Of a stretch of 64,000 nt of DNA, positions 51,817 to 60,766 are shown piece after piece (position 1 is the first letter of the stretch; every line of letters begins with the position of its first letter). The notes below the pieces were generated by a model. The model saw only the letters and a list, made by a program, of their open reading frames with translations, was not told the DNA's origin and did not search any database. A program made the translations under genes and the position numbers. Source of the DNA: Arcobacter lacus (GTDB lineage: Bacteria > Campylobacterota > Campylobacteria > Campylobacterales > Arcobacteraceae); the NCBI RefSeq assembly GCF_003063295.1, contig NZ_MUXF01000010.1:62001-126000 (forward strand), given 5' to 3'.

Positions 51817-52353
51817 ATGTTTGATGCTACAACGATACTTGCATATAAAGGTAAAAACAAAGCAGTAATCGGAGGTGACGGTCAAGTTACTTTTGGAAAT
51901 ACTGTTTTAAAAGGAAACGCAACAAAAATTAGAACACTTTATAAAGACCAAATCTTAGCTGGATTTGCTGGAAGTACAGCTGATGCTTTTAATCTTTTTG
52001 ATATGTTTGAAGGACATTTAGAAGCTTGTAAAGGTGATTTATTAAAATCAGTTATTGCTTTTTCTAAAGAGTGGCGAAAAGATAAAGTTTTAAGAAGATT
52101 AGAAGCTATGATGATAGTTTTAAATAAAGAAAAAATATTTATTTTAAGTGGAAATGGTGATGTCGTTGAACCAGAAGATGGAGCAATTGCTAGTATTGGA
52201 AGTGGTGGAAACTTTGCTATTTCTGCAGCACGAGCTTTAGCAAAACACTCAAGTTTGGATGAAGAAGAATTAGTTAAAGAGTCACTTATGATTGCTGGAG
52301 AACTTTGTATTTATACAAATCAAAATATAAAAATATTAAAGTTAGAGGATTAA
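51817..52353 (+). CDS. hslV: ATP-dependent protease subunit HslV
   Basis: 178 residues, the proteolytic core of the HslUV protease. Proteasome-like N-terminal threonine after processing: the sequence starts [12 protein letters not shown], so Thr5 or Thr6 is the nucleophile after a propeptide longer than the single Met of E. coli (MTTIV). GGDGQVTFG and [15 protein letters not shown] are conserved. Co-transcribed with hslU (7 bases apart). Confidence 0.97.
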   Translation: MFDATTILAYKGKNKAVIGGDGQVTFGNTVLKGNATKIRTLYKDQILAGFAGSTADAFNLFDMFEGHLEACKGDLLKSVIAFSKEWRKDKVLRRLEAMMIVLNKEKIFILSGNGDVVEPEDGAIASIGSGGNFAISAARALAKHSSLDEEELVKESLMIAGELCIYTNQNIKILKLED

Positions 52354-52360
52354 AAATAAT

Positions 52361-53689
52361 ATGGATATGACACCAAAGCAAATAGTTGCTTATTTAGATG
52401 ATTATATCATTGGGCAAAAAGATGCAAAAAAAACAATAGCATTAGCTTTAAGAAATAGATATAGAAGAATGAGAGTTGAGCCAAAACTTCAAGAAGAGAT
52501 AATGCCAAAAAATATTCTAATGATAGGGAATACTGGTGTTGGTAAAACTGAAATAGCAAGACGACTTGCTAAAATGATGGGATTACCTTTTGTAAAAGTG
52601 GAAGCGAGTAAATATACTGAAGTTGGATTTGTAGGTCGTGATGTTGAATCTATGATTAGAGATTTAGTATATGAAGGAATTAATCTAGTAACAAAAGAAT
52701 TTGAAGAAAAAATCAAAGATAAAATTGATGATGAAGTAAATAAAAAAATCATAGAAAAACTTGTTCCACCACTTCCTGATAGTGCGAGTGATAGTGCAAA
52801 AGAGGCTTTTATTAAAACATACAATACTATGGAAAAAAAGCTTCTTGATGGTTCTTTAGATGATAAGAAAATCGAGATAGAACTTCCTAAAAAAGCACAT
52901 GTTGAAATAATTGATTCAAGTTTACCTTTTGATATGAGCTCTATGCAAGAAAGTTTAAATAAAATGCTTGGTAGTTTAAATAAAGATAAAATCAAAAAAG
53001 AAGTTACAATCAAAGATGCCAAAATTTTATTAAGAAGTGTTGCAAGTGAAGGTTTACTTGACCAAGAAGCAATAAAAATTGAAGCTTTAAAAAGATGTGA
53101 AAACGGTGGAATAATCTTTTTAGATGAAATTGATAAAATCGCTTCTGGTAAAAAAAATAATGGACAAGATCCATCAAAAGAGGGCGTTCAAAGAGATTTA
53201 CTTCCAATAGTTGAAGGAAGTAGCGTTCAAACAAAATTTGGACAAATAAAAACAGATCATATTTTATTTATAGCAGCTGGTGCATTTCATGTATCAAAAC
53301 CAAGTGATTTGATTCCTGAACTTCAAGGAAGATTTCCTTTAAGAGTTGAACTTGAAGCTTTAGATGAAGAGGCATTGTATAAAATTTTAACAAATACAAA
53401 AAATTCACTTCTTAGACAGTATAAAGCACTTTTAGAAGTTGAAGGTGTTGAGTTAGAATTTGATGATGAAGCAATAAGAGCTTTTGCTAAATATTCAGTT
53501 ACAGCAAATGAAAAAACTGAAGATATAGGTGCTAGAAGACTTCATACAGTTATAGAAAAAGTTATTGAAGATATCTCTTTTGAAGCCGATGAAAAAAAAG
53601 GTACAAAAGTAGTTGTTACAAAAGAACTTGTTTCTGATAAACTAGATGATATTGTTGATAATGTAGATACGGCAAGATATATACTATAA
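52361..53689 (+). CDS. hslU: HslUV ATPase subunit HslU
   Basis: 442 residues, the AAA+ unfoldase of HslUV. Walker A GNTGVGKTEIARR (about 53-65), the GYVG-type pore loop as GFVGRDVESM, the intermediate domain (about 110-230), Walker B GIIFLDEIDKIA, and C-terminal sensor-2 GARRLHTVIE. The C-terminal IL that docks into HslV is ARYIL here. A second Met two codons in is also possible as start. Confidence 0.97.
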   Translation: MDMTPKQIVAYLDDYIIGQKDAKKTIALALRNRYRRMRVEPKLQEEIMPKNILMIGNTGVGKTEIARRLAKMMGLPFVKVEASKYTEVGFVGRDVESMIRDLVYEGINLVTKEFEEKIKDKIDDEVNKKIIEKLVPPLPDSASDSAKEAFIKTYNTMEKKLLDGSLDDKKIEIELPKKAHVEIIDSSLPFDMSSMQESLNKMLGSLNKDKIKKEVTIKDAKILLRSVASEGLLDQEAIKIEALKRCENGGIIFLDEIDKIASGKKNNGQDPSKEGVQRDLLPIVEGSSVQTKFGQIKTDHILFIAAGAFHVSKPSDLIPELQGRFPLRVELEALDEEALYKILTNTKNSLLRQYKALLEVEGVELEFDDEAIRAFAKYSVTANEKTEDIGARRLHTVIEKVIEDISFEADEKKGTKVVVTKELVSDKLDDIVDNVDTARYIL

Positions 53690-53704
53690 TTTAATAATAT
53701 TTTG

Positions 53705-53710
53705 ATACAA
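53705..53710 (+). promoter_or_regulatory. -10-like box before the pseudo-receiver gene
   Basis: TACAAT 32 bases before the start, followed by a strong AAAAAGGGG ribosome site. It may begin a long transcript through tatD and the LPS genes. Confidence 0.35.
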
Positions 53711-53741
53711 TAATTTTAACAACAAAAAAGGGGTTTTTTCT

Positions 53742-54047
53742 ATGAAAGTTATAACATTTTGCGAAATTGATGAATCTTTGTTTAATCCTGAGTTTAATGT
53801 GGAAAATTTTCACTCAAAAACTGGAGAATTGGCTGATATAGTTATTTTAGATATTCAAACAATTTTCGAATATGAAGAAAATAAACATCAAATTTCTAAA
53901 GAAAAATATGTTTCAATAGCGATAATTGAAGATGAAAGTGATTATGATGCTTTTAAAAATTTTGGAATTGATGCTTGGATAAAAATGTCAGATATTTCAC
54001 AAATAAATAATCTTATAAACCTGCTAAATAAGAGATTCTTATCTTAA
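53742..54047 (+). CDS. Small receiver-like protein (pseudo-receiver)
   Basis: 101 residues. The middle and C-terminal pattern ADIVILDIQT, VSIAIIEDES, FGIDAWIKMSDISQINNLINLL follows strands 3-5 and the last helix of response-regulator receivers, with Asp37 in the phosphosite position and Lys near 81. The acidic pair at the end of strand 1 is not evident (CEID) and helix 1 is very short. It is probably a non-phosphorylated receiver-like domain. It sits 13 bases before tatD. Conserved-hypothetical is the safe label. Confidence 0.6.
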   Translation: MKVITFCEIDESLFNPEFNVENFHSKTGELADIVILDIQTIFEYEENKHQISKEKYVSIAIIEDESDYDAFKNFGIDAWIKMSDISQINNLINLLNKRFLS

Positions 54048-54060
54048 CAAAGGAACTCTT

Positions 54061-54849
54061 ATAATTATAGATACTCATTGTCATTTAGACAACAAACAAT
54101 ACTATGAAGATATCGATAATGTTATATCAAATGCACTTCAGCATGGTGTAAAGGGATTTTTAATCCCTGGTGCTGATTTTAATGATTTACCACAAGCCGT
54201 TAAATTAGCTGAAAAATATAATGAAGTCTATTTTGCTGTTGGAATTCATCCTTATGATATAGATATGTATGATGAAAATATTATGGAAAAATATGTAAAT
54301 CATCCAAAATGTATAGCTATTGGTGAATGTGGTTTGGATTATTATAGACTTCCTGAAGATGAAGAAGAAAAACTTGCAAATATTAAAAAACAAAAAGAGA
54401 TATTTATATCTCAAATAGAGTTTGCAAAAAAATATAAAAAACCTTTAATAATACACATTAGAGAAGCTTCAAATGATTCAAGACAAATCTTGATTGATTA
54501 TAATGCAAAAGAAGTTGGTGGAGTTTTACACTGTTATAATGCAAGTGAACATTTACTACCTCTAGCTGAACATAATTTTTATTTTGGAATAGGTGGAGTA
54601 TTAACTTTTAAAAATGCAAAAAAACTTGTAGAAGTTTTACCAAAAATTCCTAAAGATAAATTATTGATAGAAACAGATGCTCCATATTTAACTCCTCATC
54701 CTCATAGAGGTGAAAGAAATGAGCCTTTTTATACTACATTCGTATCTTCTAAAATGTCAGAATTATTAAATATTAGTGATGAAGAGATTCAACAATTGAC
54801 TACAAATAATGCAAAAAAATTATTTAAAGAGTTTTCTAGCCTTTCTTAG
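54061..54849 (+). CDS. tatD: TatD-family metal-dependent hydrolase, non-canonical start
   Basis: 262 residues from an ATA codon. TatD proteins begin (M)IIDTHCHLD; exactly IIDTHCHLDN is encoded from 54064, and the HxH metal ligands (His6, His8) are there. AAAGGA lies six bases before the ATA that takes the Met place, while no ATG, GTG or TTG occurs between the upstream stop and codon 69 (ATG at 54265), which would remove HxH. Later motifs are intact: GIHPYD, GECGLDYY, HIREAS, GVLHCYNAS, IETDAPYLTP. The role is probably DNA quality control (3'-5' exonuclease). AUA initiation is inferred; a sequencing error at the start codon is the alternative. Confidence 0.85.
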   Translation: MIIDTHCHLDNKQYYEDIDNVISNALQHGVKGFLIPGADFNDLPQAVKLAEKYNEVYFAVGIHPYDIDMYDENIMEKYVNHPKCIAIGECGLDYYRLPEDEEEKLANIKKQKEIFISQIEFAKKYKKPLIIHIREASNDSRQILIDYNAKEVGGVLHCYNASEHLLPLAEHNFYFGIGGVLTFKNAKKLVEVLPKIPKDKLLIETDAPYLTPHPHRGERNEPFYTTFVSSKMSELLNISDEEIQQLTTNNAKKLFKEFSSLS

Positions 54850-54850
54850 A

Positions 54851-54856
54851 TATAAT
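54851..54856 (+). promoter_or_regulatory. -10 box before the MltD-like gene
   Basis: TATAAT immediately after the tatD stop and 34 bases before the TTG start, with AAGAGG before the start. It gives the cell-wall and LPS genes a promoter separate from tatD. Confidence 0.5.
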
Positions 54857-54884
54857 CTATACATCTTAAAATAAAGAGGTATTT

Positions 54885-56144
54885 TTGAAGAAGCTACTTT
54901 TTATATTACTCCTTTTACTCAATAATCTTTTTGCTGATAATCCTAGTGAATTAGATTTGGAAATATTGAAAGATTTAGGCATTGATAGTTCATTTTTAAA
55001 CGAACCATCTTTACAAAGAGCGTATAAAGAATATTCTAAAAGTAAAAATATTGCACATTACGATGGTTTATTTAAAAAATCTGCTTTAAACAGTAAAATA
55101 GTTAAAGATGAAATCGAAAAAGAAAATCTTCCTTTCTCTGCAATTTTTATTCCTCTAATTGAATCAAGTTTCGTAAACCAAATAAATAAAAAAGGACCTT
55201 CTGGACTTTGGCAATTTATGCCTCAAACTGCAAAAAATCTTAAACTAAAAAATGATGATTTTGTAGATGAAAGATTGGACTTGATAAAATCAACAGATGC
55301 TGCAAGTACATATTTAAGAAAATATTATAAAAGATTTGATAGATGGTATCTAGCTTTTTTAGCTTACAATGCAGGAGAAGGAAGAATAATAGATGGTATT
55401 GCAAGAGCATCTTTAGATAAATATTTAGAAGAGCATCCTACAATGGCGGATGACAAAGTTATAAAAATTTATAAAATTTATTTAGAAGATTATAAAAAGA
55501 ATAAAAAAGGGATAGATAATCTATATAATATCTATCGTTGGGTAGGTGAAAAAGAGAACTATTTTGATTTATCTTATTTATTAAGAAACAATGGAAAAAA
55601 AGATTATTTACCTAAAACAACTGTTGATTATCTTCACAAAGTTGTGGCTTTGTCTATGATTGCAAATAGAGATTTATTTAAAAATTTAGATAGAAAAAGT
55701 AAATATAATTTAGAAAAAGTAAAAGTCGATAAAAGTGTAAGATTAAAAGATATTTCTGATGCAATTGGTATGAATTATGCTGAATTTAAAGAGATAAATA
55801 AACACTTCAAAAAAGAAGTTTTACCTAAAAATGCAAAGGTGTATAATATTTACATCCCTCATACAAAATTAGATATTTATAATTCCGTAATAAATGATAT
55901 AAAAGCAACAACGGTAGTTGAAGTTCAAAAACAACCAACATCAAAAGCAAAAAATGAACCAGTAAAAAAAGCAGTTGAAAATAAAAAAATAGTACCAAAT
56001 AAAATTCAACATGTTGTAAAAGAAGGTGATACTTTAGATTCTATTTCAAAAAAATATAAAGTAAGTGTTGCAAAATTAAAAAAAGACAATAAGAAAAAAT
56101 CAAATTTTTTAAAAATAGGAGAAAAAATTGAAATTTATAAATAA
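54885..56144 (+). CDS. MltD-like lytic transglycosylase with LysM
   Basis: 419 residues with a signal peptide (1-18). The SLT domain (about 70-200) has the catalytic Glu93 in PLIESSF, then [13 protein letters not shown] and [11 protein letters not shown] linker is followed by one C-terminal LysM (about 372-418, [26 protein letters not shown]). This is the layout of E. coli MltD but with one LysM and no lipobox. It cuts peptidoglycan in the periplasm. Start is TTG. The stop overlaps rlpA by 17 bases. Confidence 0.92.
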   Translation: MKKLLFILLLLLNNLFADNPSELDLEILKDLGIDSSFLNEPSLQRAYKEYSKSKNIAHYDGLFKKSALNSKIVKDEIEKENLPFSAIFIPLIESSFVNQINKKGPSGLWQFMPQTAKNLKLKNDDFVDERLDLIKSTDAASTYLRKYYKRFDRWYLAFLAYNAGEGRIIDGIARASLDKYLEEHPTMADDKVIKIYKIYLEDYKKNKKGIDNLYNIYRWVGEKENYFDLSYLLRNNGKKDYLPKTTVDYLHKVVALSMIANRDLFKNLDRKSKYNLEKVKVDKSVRLKDISDAIGMNYAEFKEINKHFKKEVLPKNAKVYNIYIPHTKLDIYNSVINDIKATTVVEVQKQPTSKAKNEPVKKAVENKKIVPNKIQHVVKEGDTLDSISKKYKVSVAKLKKDNKKKSNFLKIGEKIEIYK

Positions 56145-57072
56145 TTTCAAAACTATTCTATTTTTCGTACTTTTTAGCATATTCTTATTTACAGGATGTT
56201 CTTCAAAAAGTACTACTTATGACTATTCAAGTTTTTATAAAGATACACATAATTCAAGTATAAATAATTCACTTGCTATGCATAGAGCAACAATGAGACC
56301 TTATACAGTTTTTGGTATAAAATATTATCCAGAAATCGCAAGAGTAGGTGACAGATTTAATGGTGTTGCTTCTTGGTATGGTCCTGATTTTCATGCAAAA
56401 AAAACATCAAATGGTGAAATTTATAATATGTACGCTATGACAGCAGCTCATAAAACTTTACCTATGAATACAGTTGTAAAAGTTGATAATTTAGATAATG
56501 GAAAATCAACAATAGTTAGGATAAATGATAGAGGTCCTTTTGTTAATGGAAGAATTATTGACTTATCAAATAAAGCAGCACATGAAATTGATATGGTACG
56601 AAAAGGTACAGCAAAAGTTCAAATAACAGTTCTTGGATATAACGGTGAAATAAACAATAATCAAGCACCAGATGTTTTAACAGAAAAATCACCAATAAAC
56701 TCTACAACAGCATTTAGTGGTGGAACAGAATCTTTAGATCTAAAAGATGATATTATTACAACAACGGAAGTATCAAATAATATTGGAAAAGCAGTTAATA
56801 CTGGTGTATCTAATACAGTTTCTTCAACTGTTAAAAATACACAAAAGGCAAATGTAAAAGGTAACTTTAGTGTTCAAGTTGGAGCATTTAGTTTAGTTTC
56901 AGGAGCTCAACAAACACAAAGTACTTATCAAAAGAAATTTCCTTCTAAAAAAGTTGAATATGTAGAAAATGGTGGTATATATAGAGTTTTCATAAGAGGA
57001 TTTAGTTCTTATGACGAAGCACAAAATTTTAAAAATAGTAATAATTTAACAAATGCAATGGTTGTTCAATAG
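56128..57072 (+). CDS. rlpA: RlpA septal lytic transglycosylase
   Basis: 314 residues. Lipobox LFTGC (Cys24) makes it an outer-membrane lipoprotein. The double-psi barrel RlpA domain (about 70-175) has [19 protein letters not shown], the catalytic-type His/Asp region [12 protein letters not shown] and [18 protein letters not shown] low-complexity linker leads to a SPOR domain (245-314, [11 protein letters not shown]) that binds denuded septal glycan. Starts at a TTG after AGGAG within the end of the preceding gene, so expression is coupled; both act on dividing cell wall. Confidence 0.93.
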   Translation: MKFINNFKTILFFVLFSIFLFTGCSSKSTTYDYSSFYKDTHNSSINNSLAMHRATMRPYTVFGIKYYPEIARVGDRFNGVASWYGPDFHAKKTSNGEIYNMYAMTAAHKTLPMNTVVKVDNLDNGKSTIVRINDRGPFVNGRIIDLSNKAAHEIDMVRKGTAKVQITVLGYNGEINNNQAPDVLTEKSPINSTTAFSGGTESLDLKDDIITTTEVSNNIGKAVNTGVSNTVSSTVKNTQKANVKGNFSVQVGAFSLVSGAQQTQSTYQKKFPSKKVEYVENGGIYRVFIRGFSSYDEAQNFKNSNNLTNAMVVQ

Positions 57073-57080
57073 GATAAAAA

Positions 57081-57653
57081 ATGGTAGAAATAAATAGAAA
57101 AACAAAAGAAACAGATATAAAATGTAAACTTAATTTAGATGGTTGTGGAAAAATCAACATTAATACTGGTGTTGGTTTTTTTGATCATATGCTAGAAGCT
57201 TTATCTAAACATAGTGGAATAGATATTGATTTAACTTGTAGTGGTGATTTACATATTGATGCGCATCATACAGTTGAAGACTGTGGAATAGTTTTAGGAC
57301 AAGCTTTAAAAAAAGCAATATTCCCAATTTCTGCAGTTGAAAGATATGGAAATGCAACAGTCGTTATGGATGAAGCAGCAACTACATGTGCATTAGATTT
57401 ATCAAATAGACCTTTTTTAGTTTATGAAGTAAATGTAAGTGGTAAAGTTGGTGATTTTGATGTAGAGCTTGTTGAAGAATTTTTTCATGCAGTTGCAGGA
57501 AATGCTGGTTTAACAGTTCATATTATTCAAGATAGAGGAAGAAACAAACACCATATTTTAGAAGCTAGTTTCAAAGCATTTGCTGTAGCTCTTAGACGGG
57601 CTTTAGTAAAAAATGAAAAATTAGGAATTCCTAGTACAAAAGGTGTTTTATGA
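57081..57653 (+). CDS. hisB: Imidazoleglycerol-phosphate dehydratase
   Basis: 190 residues, the monofunctional form of the sixth histidine-synthesis step. Manganese ligands are visible in GFFDHMLEALSKHS, HIDAHHTVEDCGI and HHILEASFKAFA. It lacks the phosphatase half found in E. coli HisB. It sits between cell-wall and LPS genes and overlaps kdsC by four bases, a grouping typical of Campylobacterota. Confidence 0.97.
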   Translation: MVEINRKTKETDIKCKLNLDGCGKININTGVGFFDHMLEALSKHSGIDIDLTCSGDLHIDAHHTVEDCGIVLGQALKKAIFPISAVERYGNATVVMDEAATTCALDLSNRPFLVYEVNVSGKVGDFDVELVEEFFHAVAGNAGLTVHIIQDRGRNKHHILEASFKAFAVALRRALVKNEKLGIPSTKGVL

Positions 57654-58147
57654 TTGAATTGATTGTTTTAGATGTTGATGGAACATTAACAGATGGTAAA
57701 ATTACATATTCAACAAGTGGTGAAGAACTAAAATCTTTTAGCGTTGCAGATGGTTTAGCAATAGCTTCTTGGGCAAAAGATTTAGGTAAAAAAGCTGCGA
57801 TAATTACAGGAAGAGATTCTTCAATTACTGAAAGAAGAGCAAAAGAACTTCATATTACGCATATTTATCAAGGTGTTGAAAATAAACAAGCAGTTTTAGA
57901 AAATATTTTAAAAGAAGAAAATTTATCTTGGAATCAAGTTGCAGCTATTGGTGATGATTTAAACGATTATAAAATGTTAAAAAAAGTAGGACTTTCTTTT
58001 ACTCCAGCAAATGGAAGCCATTATATAAAAAGTTTTGTAAATGTTGTTTGTCAAAATAAAGGTGGTAATGGTGCTGTTAGAGAGATGATTGAATATATTT
58101 TAAAAGAAGATAATTTAGAAGAGGAATTTTTAAGTTTATGGCAATAA
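57650..58147 (+). CDS. kdsC: KDO 8-phosphate phosphatase
   Basis: 165 residues of HAD superfamily subclass C0. DVDGTLTDGKI (8-18) carries the nucleophile and acid/base Asp pair, IITGRDS is motif 2, and AIGDDLNDYKML motif 4. Forms tetramers and releases phosphate from KDO-8-P in LPS core synthesis. It overlaps lptC by ten bases, so LPS sugar supply and export genes are coupled. Confidence 0.95.
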   Translation: MIELIVLDVDGTLTDGKITYSTSGEELKSFSVADGLAIASWAKDLGKKAAIITGRDSSITERRAKELHITHIYQGVENKQAVLENILKEENLSWNQVAAIGDDLNDYKMLKKVGLSFTPANGSHYIKSFVNVVCQNKGGNGAVREMIEYILKEDNLEEEFLSLWQ

Positions 58148-58680
58148 AATCTTTTATAACAACTCTTTTAGTTGTGGCATTTATTGTTTATTTTATTCCT
58201 ACAACTAACATAAATAAAAATCAAGATAACAAAGATATTCCTTTATTGATATTTGAAAAACCAGTTATGTATACATTAAATGAAAATAGCGTAAATAGAG
58301 TTGTAATTGCATCAAATGCAGTAAGATATGAAAATAGAGATGAAATGTTTAATGCAGATATAATATTAAAAAATCAAGATCCCTCACAAGATTTTAACAA
58401 TGAAAGATTAAATGCTGATAAAATAGTTAAAAGAGGTGGAATTTACACTTTAACTGATAATGTAAAATATAAAAGAGATGATTTTATAAAAATAAATACA
58501 AATTATTTGATATATGATGATATTAACAAAATTGCAAAAAATGATAAACCTTTTGAAAGTGTATATAATTCGCACTCATATAAAGGAACAAATTTATATT
58601 TAGATTTAAACAATAGCAATATAAAATCTAAAAATGCTCATTTTGAAATAGATTTAAACAAAACTAAAAAGGAAAAATAG
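58138..58680 (+). CDS. lptC: LPS export protein LptC
   Basis: 180 residues with one N-terminal membrane anchor (about 5-22) and a periplasmic beta-jellyroll (TLNENSVNRVVIASNAVRYENRDEMFNADIIL ... YKGTNLYLDLNNSNIKSKNAHFEID). It passes LPS from LptBFG to LptA. Sequence identity in this family is low, but topology, size and position directly before lptA support the call. Its stop shares one base with the lptA GTG start. Confidence 0.88.
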   Translation: MAIKSFITTLLVVAFIVYFIPTTNINKNQDNKDIPLLIFEKPVMYTLNENSVNRVVIASNAVRYENRDEMFNADIILKNQDPSQDFNNERLNADKIVKRGGIYTLTDNVKYKRDDFIKINTNYLIYDDINKIAKNDKPFESVYNSHSYKGTNLYLDLNNSNIKSKNAHFEIDLNKTKKEK

Positions 58681-59174
58681 TGAAAAAATATTTAATAGGG
58701 ATGGTTTTAACTTCTACATTTTTATTTGCACAAAGTGAAACTTTGATAATTGATGCACAAGATTTTCAAGCAGATGATAAAAAAGGAATTTCTATTTTTA
58801 CAGGTGATGTAAAAATAAAAATGGGTGAAGATAAATTGAATGCACAAAGAGTTGATGTATTTTTTGAAACTGATAAAAAAACAAATAATAAAACACCATT
58901 AAGATATGAAGCAACTGGAAAAGCTGATTTTGAAATTGTTACAAAAGACAAACATTACGTTGGAAATGGTGATAAAATAATCTATTCTCCACAAAAAGAA
59001 GAATATACAATTTTTGGAAATGGATTTATTCATGAAAAAAATGATGATAGAAAAATTTATGGTGATACAATTTATGTAAACCAATTAAGTGGTGAAGCAA
59101 AAGTAAAAGGTAGTGAAAATAAACCAGTTAAATTTATCATCAATGTTGAACGTGGTAATAAGGAAACAAAATAA
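58680..59174 (+). CDS. lptA: LPS transport periplasmic protein LptA
   Basis: 164 residues with a signal peptide (1-18). The OstA-like beta domain DAQDFQADDKKGISIFTGDVKIKMGEDKLNAQRVDVFFE and GDKIIYSPQKEEYTIFGNG are characteristic. It forms the LPS bridge across the periplasm between LptC and LptD. Start is GTG overlapping the lptC stop; its own stop shares one base with the ysxC start. LptM-like lipoprotein at 4.1 kb may serve the same pathway. Confidence 0.92.
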   Translation: MKKYLIGMVLTSTFLFAQSETLIIDAQDFQADDKKGISIFTGDVKIKMGEDKLNAQRVDVFFETDKKTNNKTPLRYEATGKADFEIVTKDKHYVGNGDKIIYSPQKEEYTIFGNGFIHEKNDDRKIYGDTIYVNQLSGEAKVKGSENKPVKFIINVERGNKETK

Positions 59175-59776
59175 TGACTATTGTTGATGCAAAGTTTTTG
59201 CAATCTGCACAAAGTGTAAATGATTCTCCTGCACCAAATGTTGCTGAAGTTGCATTTTTGGGTCGGTCAAATGTAGGAAAATCTTCAATGTTAAATAGTT
59301 TGACTTCTAGAAATGGTTTAGCAAAATCATCTTCAACTCCAGGGAAAACTCAACTTATAAACTATTTTGAGATTAAATTTAAAACAAAAAGTGAAGAAAC
59401 TCCATATTTATTTGCTAGATTTGTAGATTTACCAGGTTTTGGTTATGCAAAAGTGGCAAAAAGTTTAAAAGCAGAGTGGAATAGAAATCTAACAGGATAT
59501 TTGCAATTAAGACCAAATTTACAAATTTTTGTTCATCTAATAGATTCAAGACACCCTGAACTTGAAATTGATAAAAATGTTGATGAATTTTTAAAAGAGA
59601 TAAAAAGAGGCGATCAAATAATTATAAATGCTTTTACAAAGATTGATAAACTAAATAGCAGTGAGTTATCAAAACTAAAACGAGATTACCCTGATGGAAT
59701 TTTTTTATCAAATCTTAAAAAAAGAGGTATAATTGACCTTCAAGATAGAATAACAGGATATTTATTTGGAAATTAA
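59174..59776 (+). CDS. ysxC: Ribosome biogenesis GTPase YsxC/EngB
   Basis: 200 residues. G1 GRSNVGKSSMLN (31-42), G2 region KSSSTPGKTQLIN, G3 DLPGFGYA, G4 TKIDK and G5 SNLKKRG are all in place. Needed for 50S assembly and cell division in many bacteria. Starts one base into the end of lptA and overlaps the downstream acetyltransferase by 11 bases. Confidence 0.96.
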   Translation: MTIVDAKFLQSAQSVNDSPAPNVAEVAFLGRSNVGKSSMLNSLTSRNGLAKSSSTPGKTQLINYFEIKFKTKSEETPYLFARFVDLPGFGYAKVAKSLKAEWNRNLTGYLQLRPNLQIFVHLIDSRHPELEIDKNVDEFLKEIKRGDQIIINAFTKIDKLNSSELSKLKRDYPDGIFLSNLKKRGIIDLQDRITGYLFGN

Positions 59777-60227
59777 ATTTTATAAACCAACAGTTGCTGA
59801 TATTAAAGCTATGCAAGAGTTAGTAAAAGAAGAAGTAGAAAAAGGAAAAATTCTTTTAAGAACTGAAGATGAGATGGCTACAACAATTCGTTCTTATACT
59901 ATTGTTGAAGTTGATGGACAAATGGCTGGATTTACAGCTACTCATATTCATTCTCCAAGACTTGCAGAAGTAAGAAGTTTAGTTGTAGGTGAAAAATTTC
60001 GTGGTTTGAAATTGGGTAAAAAGCTTGTAGAAGCCTGTATTAACGAAGCAAAAGAGTATGGAATAAAACAAGTTTTATCTTTAACTTATGAAAAAGGTTT
60101 TTTTGAAAGTTGTGGTTTTAGAGAAATAGCAAAAGAAGATATTCCTGAACAAAAGATTTGGGCTGACTGCATAAGATGTAAGCTTTTTCCTATTTGCAAT
60201 GAAATAGCGATGGTAATTGATATTTAA
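59766..60227 (+). CDS. Short N-acetylglutamate synthase-like GNAT
   Basis: 153 residues, one GNAT domain. AEVRSLVVGEKFRGLKLGKKLVE holds the acetyl-CoA loop, LTYEKGFFESCGFREI the C-terminal core, and the terminal IWADCIRCKLFPICNE motif is the Cys-rich ending of short N-acetylglutamate synthases (ArgA without the kinase-like domain). It would acetylate glutamate to start arginine synthesis. Start is TTG with AGGA eight bases before it. The alternative is a different amino-acid acetyltransferase of COG1246. Confidence 0.8.
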   Translation: MEIKFYKPTVADIKAMQELVKEEVEKGKILLRTEDEMATTIRSYTIVEVDGQMAGFTATHIHSPRLAEVRSLVVGEKFRGLKLGKKLVEACINEAKEYGIKQVLSLTYEKGFFESCGFREIAKEDIPEQKIWADCIRCKLFPICNEIAMVIDI

Positions 60228-60292
60228 ACTTCTTTAAAGCAAAAATAGATTATAAGATTAATTCTCAAAATTATATAAAGGTTATAATCGTT

Positions 60293-60766
60293 TTGCTTCT
60301 TCAATATTATAAAGAGATAAGTCATTATATTTTTAAACTCACAGGCGATAAAGCTTTAGCAAAAGATTTAACACAAGAAACGTATGCAAAAGTTTTTGAA
60401 ATAGCAAAAAATTCTGATATTGAGATACAAAAAGCATATTTATATAAGATAGCTCAAAATCTAGTAATTGATAAAATAAGAAAAGATAAACTTTTATTAC
60501 AAACTTCTTTTGAAGAAAATGAACATTTTATTGATCTTGATGATTATACAGAAGAGTTGATACTCGATGAGATTAGAAAGAAAAAACTAAGAGAATGTAT
60601 AAAAAGTCTTCCTCCTCAACAAAAAAAAGCTTTTGTTTTTTATTATTACAAAGGTTATACAAGAAAAGAAATTGCTCAAATTTTAGATATAAGTGTAAAT
60701 GCTGTTGAAAAAAACATCTCAAGAGCTATTTTGAAAATCAAAGATGAAATGAAGAAAGACTACTAA
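60293..60766 (+). CDS. FecI-type ECF sigma factor
   Basis: 157 residues. Region 2 (about 1-70) has LTGDKALAKDLTQETYAKVFE and DKIRKDKLL; region 4 (about 95-155) has LPPQQKKAFVFYYYKGYTRKEIAQILDISVNAVEKNISRA, the FecI-like HTH. TTG is the only canonical start before region 2. It lies 12 bases after an AAAGG and directly after a TATAAT, so the 5' end is uncertain. It forms a sigma/anti-sigma/receptor set with the next two genes, the iron-siderophore surface signalling design. Confidence 0.92.
   Translation: MLLQYYKEISHYIFKLTGDKALAKDLTQETYAKVFEIAKNSDIEIQKAYLYKIAQNLVIDKIRKDKLLLQTSFEENEHFIDLDDYTEELILDEIRKKKLRECIKSLPPQQKKAFVFYYYKGYTRKEIAQILDISVNAVEKNISRAILKIKDEMKKDY

Noticed and set aside
54060-54065. 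TATAAT at the proposed tatD start read as a promoter
   Set aside because: Transcription from it would begin inside the conserved N-terminus; the match arises from the ATA-ATT-ATA codons.
54265-54849. tatD starting at the first in-frame ATG
   Set aside because: It would remove the conserved IIDTHCHLD and the HxH metal site, which are encoded intact just upstream.
60228-60292. Fur box upstream of the sigma-factor gene
   Set aside because: No 19-base dyad of the GATAAT type could be found, only generic AT-rich DNA.
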